Below, piece by piece: positions 10,269 to 11,323 of a stretch of 11,323 nt of DNA. How positions within the stretch are numbered: position 1 is the stretch's first letter; each line of letters opens with the position of its first letter. Under the pieces are notes generated by a model. The model had not been told where the DNA came from and did no database searches. It saw nothing but the letters and a program-made list of their open reading frames with translations. This DNA comes from Candidatus Jorgensenbacteria bacterium GWA1_54_12. Its GTDB lineage: Bacteria > Patescibacteriota > Minisyncoccia > UBA6257 > GWB1-50-10. The stretch is taken from the NCBI GenBank assembly GCA_001779505.1, contig MFKH01000001.1, positions 1-11,323 of the forward strand. The letters run 5' to 3'. Both the position numbers and the translations under genes were made by a program.

Positions 10269-10790
10269 ATGACAAACTCAACGCCCATTGTGAAACTGGT
10301 CACGGTTGAAGAATTGAAGGGGGAAGCGCGCAAAATATACGACGGGTTTCTCTCGGCGGGGAAGAACGTGCCAAAGTGGGTGAAGGTTATGGCGAATTGC
10401 GAAGACATACTCGTCGGGTTCTTTACCATGTTCAAGGCGACGATGGACGATGCGCCCTTGCCGGCGGTCTTGAAGTGGAAAGTTGCCCGGCGCGTTTCCG
10501 ACACCAACAAGTGCGCGTTTTGCGTTGACGTTGCCAATATGCAGCTCCGCCAGTTCGGCGTGAGCGATGAGGATTTGGAACGGATTACGGAGACCGCCGA
10601 CAAGCGGGAAGAAACGGCGTTCGCGTACGCGGATGCGGTGACCCGCAAGGCGTATGAGATAGAACCAGAAATTGTCGCGCGCGCAAAGGAGCACTTTAAC
10701 GATGAGGAGCTTGTGGAGCTCACGGCGGTTATCGGGCTGTTTAATTATATCAACCGCTTCAACGATGCTCTCGGCGTTCTGCCCGAATGA
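10269..10790 (+). CDS. Carboxymuconolactone decarboxylase/AhpD-like protein
   Basis: This 173-aa all-helical protein is of the AhpD/CMD superfamily (thiol-dependent peroxidase-like or unknown redox function). The key segment NKCAFCVDVANMQL holds C82-x2-C85, the redox pair of AhpD-like proteins. The histidine usually three residues after the second cysteine is alanine (A89), so the proton-relay part of the site is altered. The preceding helix LKWKVARRVSDT and the following segment REETAFAYADAVTR and DEELVELTAVIGLFNYINRF (in parts DEELVELTAVIG, LFNYINRFNDAL) are typical of the two-helix-bundle repeat. Its stop overlaps the start of uppP, which implies an operon. The substrate is unknown. Confidence 0.82.
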   Translation: MTNSTPIVKLVTVEELKGEARKIYDGFLSAGKNVPKWVKVMANCEDILVGFFTMFKATMDDAPLPAVLKWKVARRVSDTNKCAFCVDVANMQLRQFGVSDEDLERITETADKREETAFAYADAVTRKAYEIEPEIVARAKEHFNDEELVELTAVIGLFNYINRFNDALGVLPE

Positions 10791-11323
10791 TGAATCTTCT
10801 CCAGGCGGCGGCACTCGGCATTCTTGAGGGACTGACGGAGTTTTTGCCGGTTTCCTCAACGGGACATCTCATTCTCGCGAGCCGCGTTCTCGGCATTCCC
10901 GCGAGCGCGTTTCTCAAAAGTTTTGAAATTGTGATACAGCTAGGCGCGATATGCGCGGTCGTCGTTCTCTACGCGCGCTCGTTTTTAAACCGCGACATTT
11001 TGAAGCGGCTCGCCGTAGCATTCGTGCCGACGGCGATTCTCGGGTTTCTGTTGTATCCGATTGTAAAAACCTATCTCTTGGAGAGCGAGAACGTGGTGCT
11101 TGCGGCGCTCGCCGTTGGCGGAGCCGTGCTTATTCTCTTTGACCTTTTGCACAAGGAGAAGGTGGGCGGCGTGGCGGACATGGCAAAGATTACCTACCGG
11201 CAGGCGTTTTGCATCGGGCTTTTCCAGATTATTGCCGTTATTCCCGGCGTGTCGCGCTCGGCGGCGAGCATTGTCGGCGGCCTTATCCTCGGGCTCCGCC
11301 GCACGGCCATTGTTGAGTTTTCA
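10787..11323 (+). CDS. uppP: Undecaprenyl-diphosphatase UppP (BacA), 3' end outside the window
   Basis: The frame runs off the window after 179 codons, of a usual 260-280. UppP dephosphorylates undecaprenyl diphosphate to recycle the lipid carrier for peptidoglycan and surface polymers, acting in the membrane. Motif I is complete: EGLTEFLPVSSTGHL (about 14-28) with the catalytic glutamates and serines; motif II PGVSRS is at 153-158. Hydrophobic segments at about 43-63, 73-93 and 103-123 are as expected for this polytopic protein. Two ATGs (10787 and 10790) are possible starts. The first overlaps the CMD-like stop as ATGA, so translation is probably coupled. Confidence 0.95.
   Translation, partial: MMNLLQAAALGILEGLTEFLPVSSTGHLILASRVLGIPASAFLKSFEIVIQLGAICAVVVLYARSFLNRDILKRLAVAFVPTAILGFLLYPIVKTYLLESENVVLAALAVGGAVLILFDLLHKEKVGGVADMAKITYRQAFCIGLFQIIAVIPGVSRSAASIVGGLILGLRRTAIVEFS

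Noticed and set aside
10040..10723. 227-aa minus-strand frame
   Set aside because: Serine-rich shadow of the CMD-like gene and of the small membrane-protein gene; crosses their terminator and promoter.
1..11323. CRISPR array, insertion sequence or attachment sites
   Set aside because: No regularly spaced repeats, transposase, integrase or long flanking repeats were found.

Overview
The window reads as a gene-dense stretch of a bacterial chromosome, most likely from a member of the Candidate Phyla Radiation (Patescibacteria, Parcubacteria-like). This placement is an inference. It rests on many very short genes, tiny cysteine-rich proteins, single-domain trimmed versions of normally larger enzymes (an S4-less TlyA-type methyltransferase, a lone MGMT C-terminal domain), a DUF2178-like/XRE pair, and several genes whose -10 box lies only 6-11 nt before the ATG, as in leaderless transcripts. 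TGA is used as a normal stop in many genes, so this is not a code-25 lineage. No rRNA, tRNA, insertion sequence or CRISPR array was seen.

Layout. 1-290 holds no supportable gene. 304-2603 is one AT-richer, same-strand operon of six tightly packed genes: four small divergent helix-turn-helix (HTH) proteins, a Swt1-like HEPN protein with an intact R-x4-H ribonuclease motif, and a 296-aa protein with a winged-helix-like N-terminus and a C-terminal region that may be a variant PD-(D/E)xK nuclease. This is the best candidate for an undescribed system (defence or toxin-antitoxin type). It ends in a roughly 100-nt multi-stem element with a T-tract (2633-2735).

2733-3382 carries two small SD-led genes, one with a CxxC zinc-knuckle-like N-terminal half. 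3468-4022 is a TlyA/FtsJ-type rRNA methyltransferase without its S4 domain. 4091-4483 (minus strand) is a small secreted protein, divergent from a cold-shock protein at 4681-4878. 5040-6057 encodes two small three-TM proteins with an 83-aa soluble protein between them. 6127-6582 has a 49-aa cysteine-rich protein and an MGMT-domain protein. A GlcG/HbpS-like protein lies on the minus strand at 6654-7175.

7311-11323 is mostly housekeeping: RarA/MgsA clamp-loader-like ATPase, a VIT1/CCC1-type metal transporter, a 30-aa cysteine-rich peptide, the DUF2178-like/XRE pair, a third small three-TM protein, a carboxymuconolactone-decarboxylase/AhpD-like protein, and UppP (undecaprenyl-diphosphatase), cut off by the window end.

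Two gene-expression styles coexist. Conserved genes tend to have an extended -10 (TGnTAnnnT) right before the ATG and no Shine-Dalgarno (SD) sequence. The small, poorly conserved genes have TTGAC-type -35 boxes and strong GGAGG ribosome sites. Two of the latter share an almost identical promoter-leader-RBS cassette fused to the preceding T-tract, and the three small membrane-protein genes end in look-alike hairpins.
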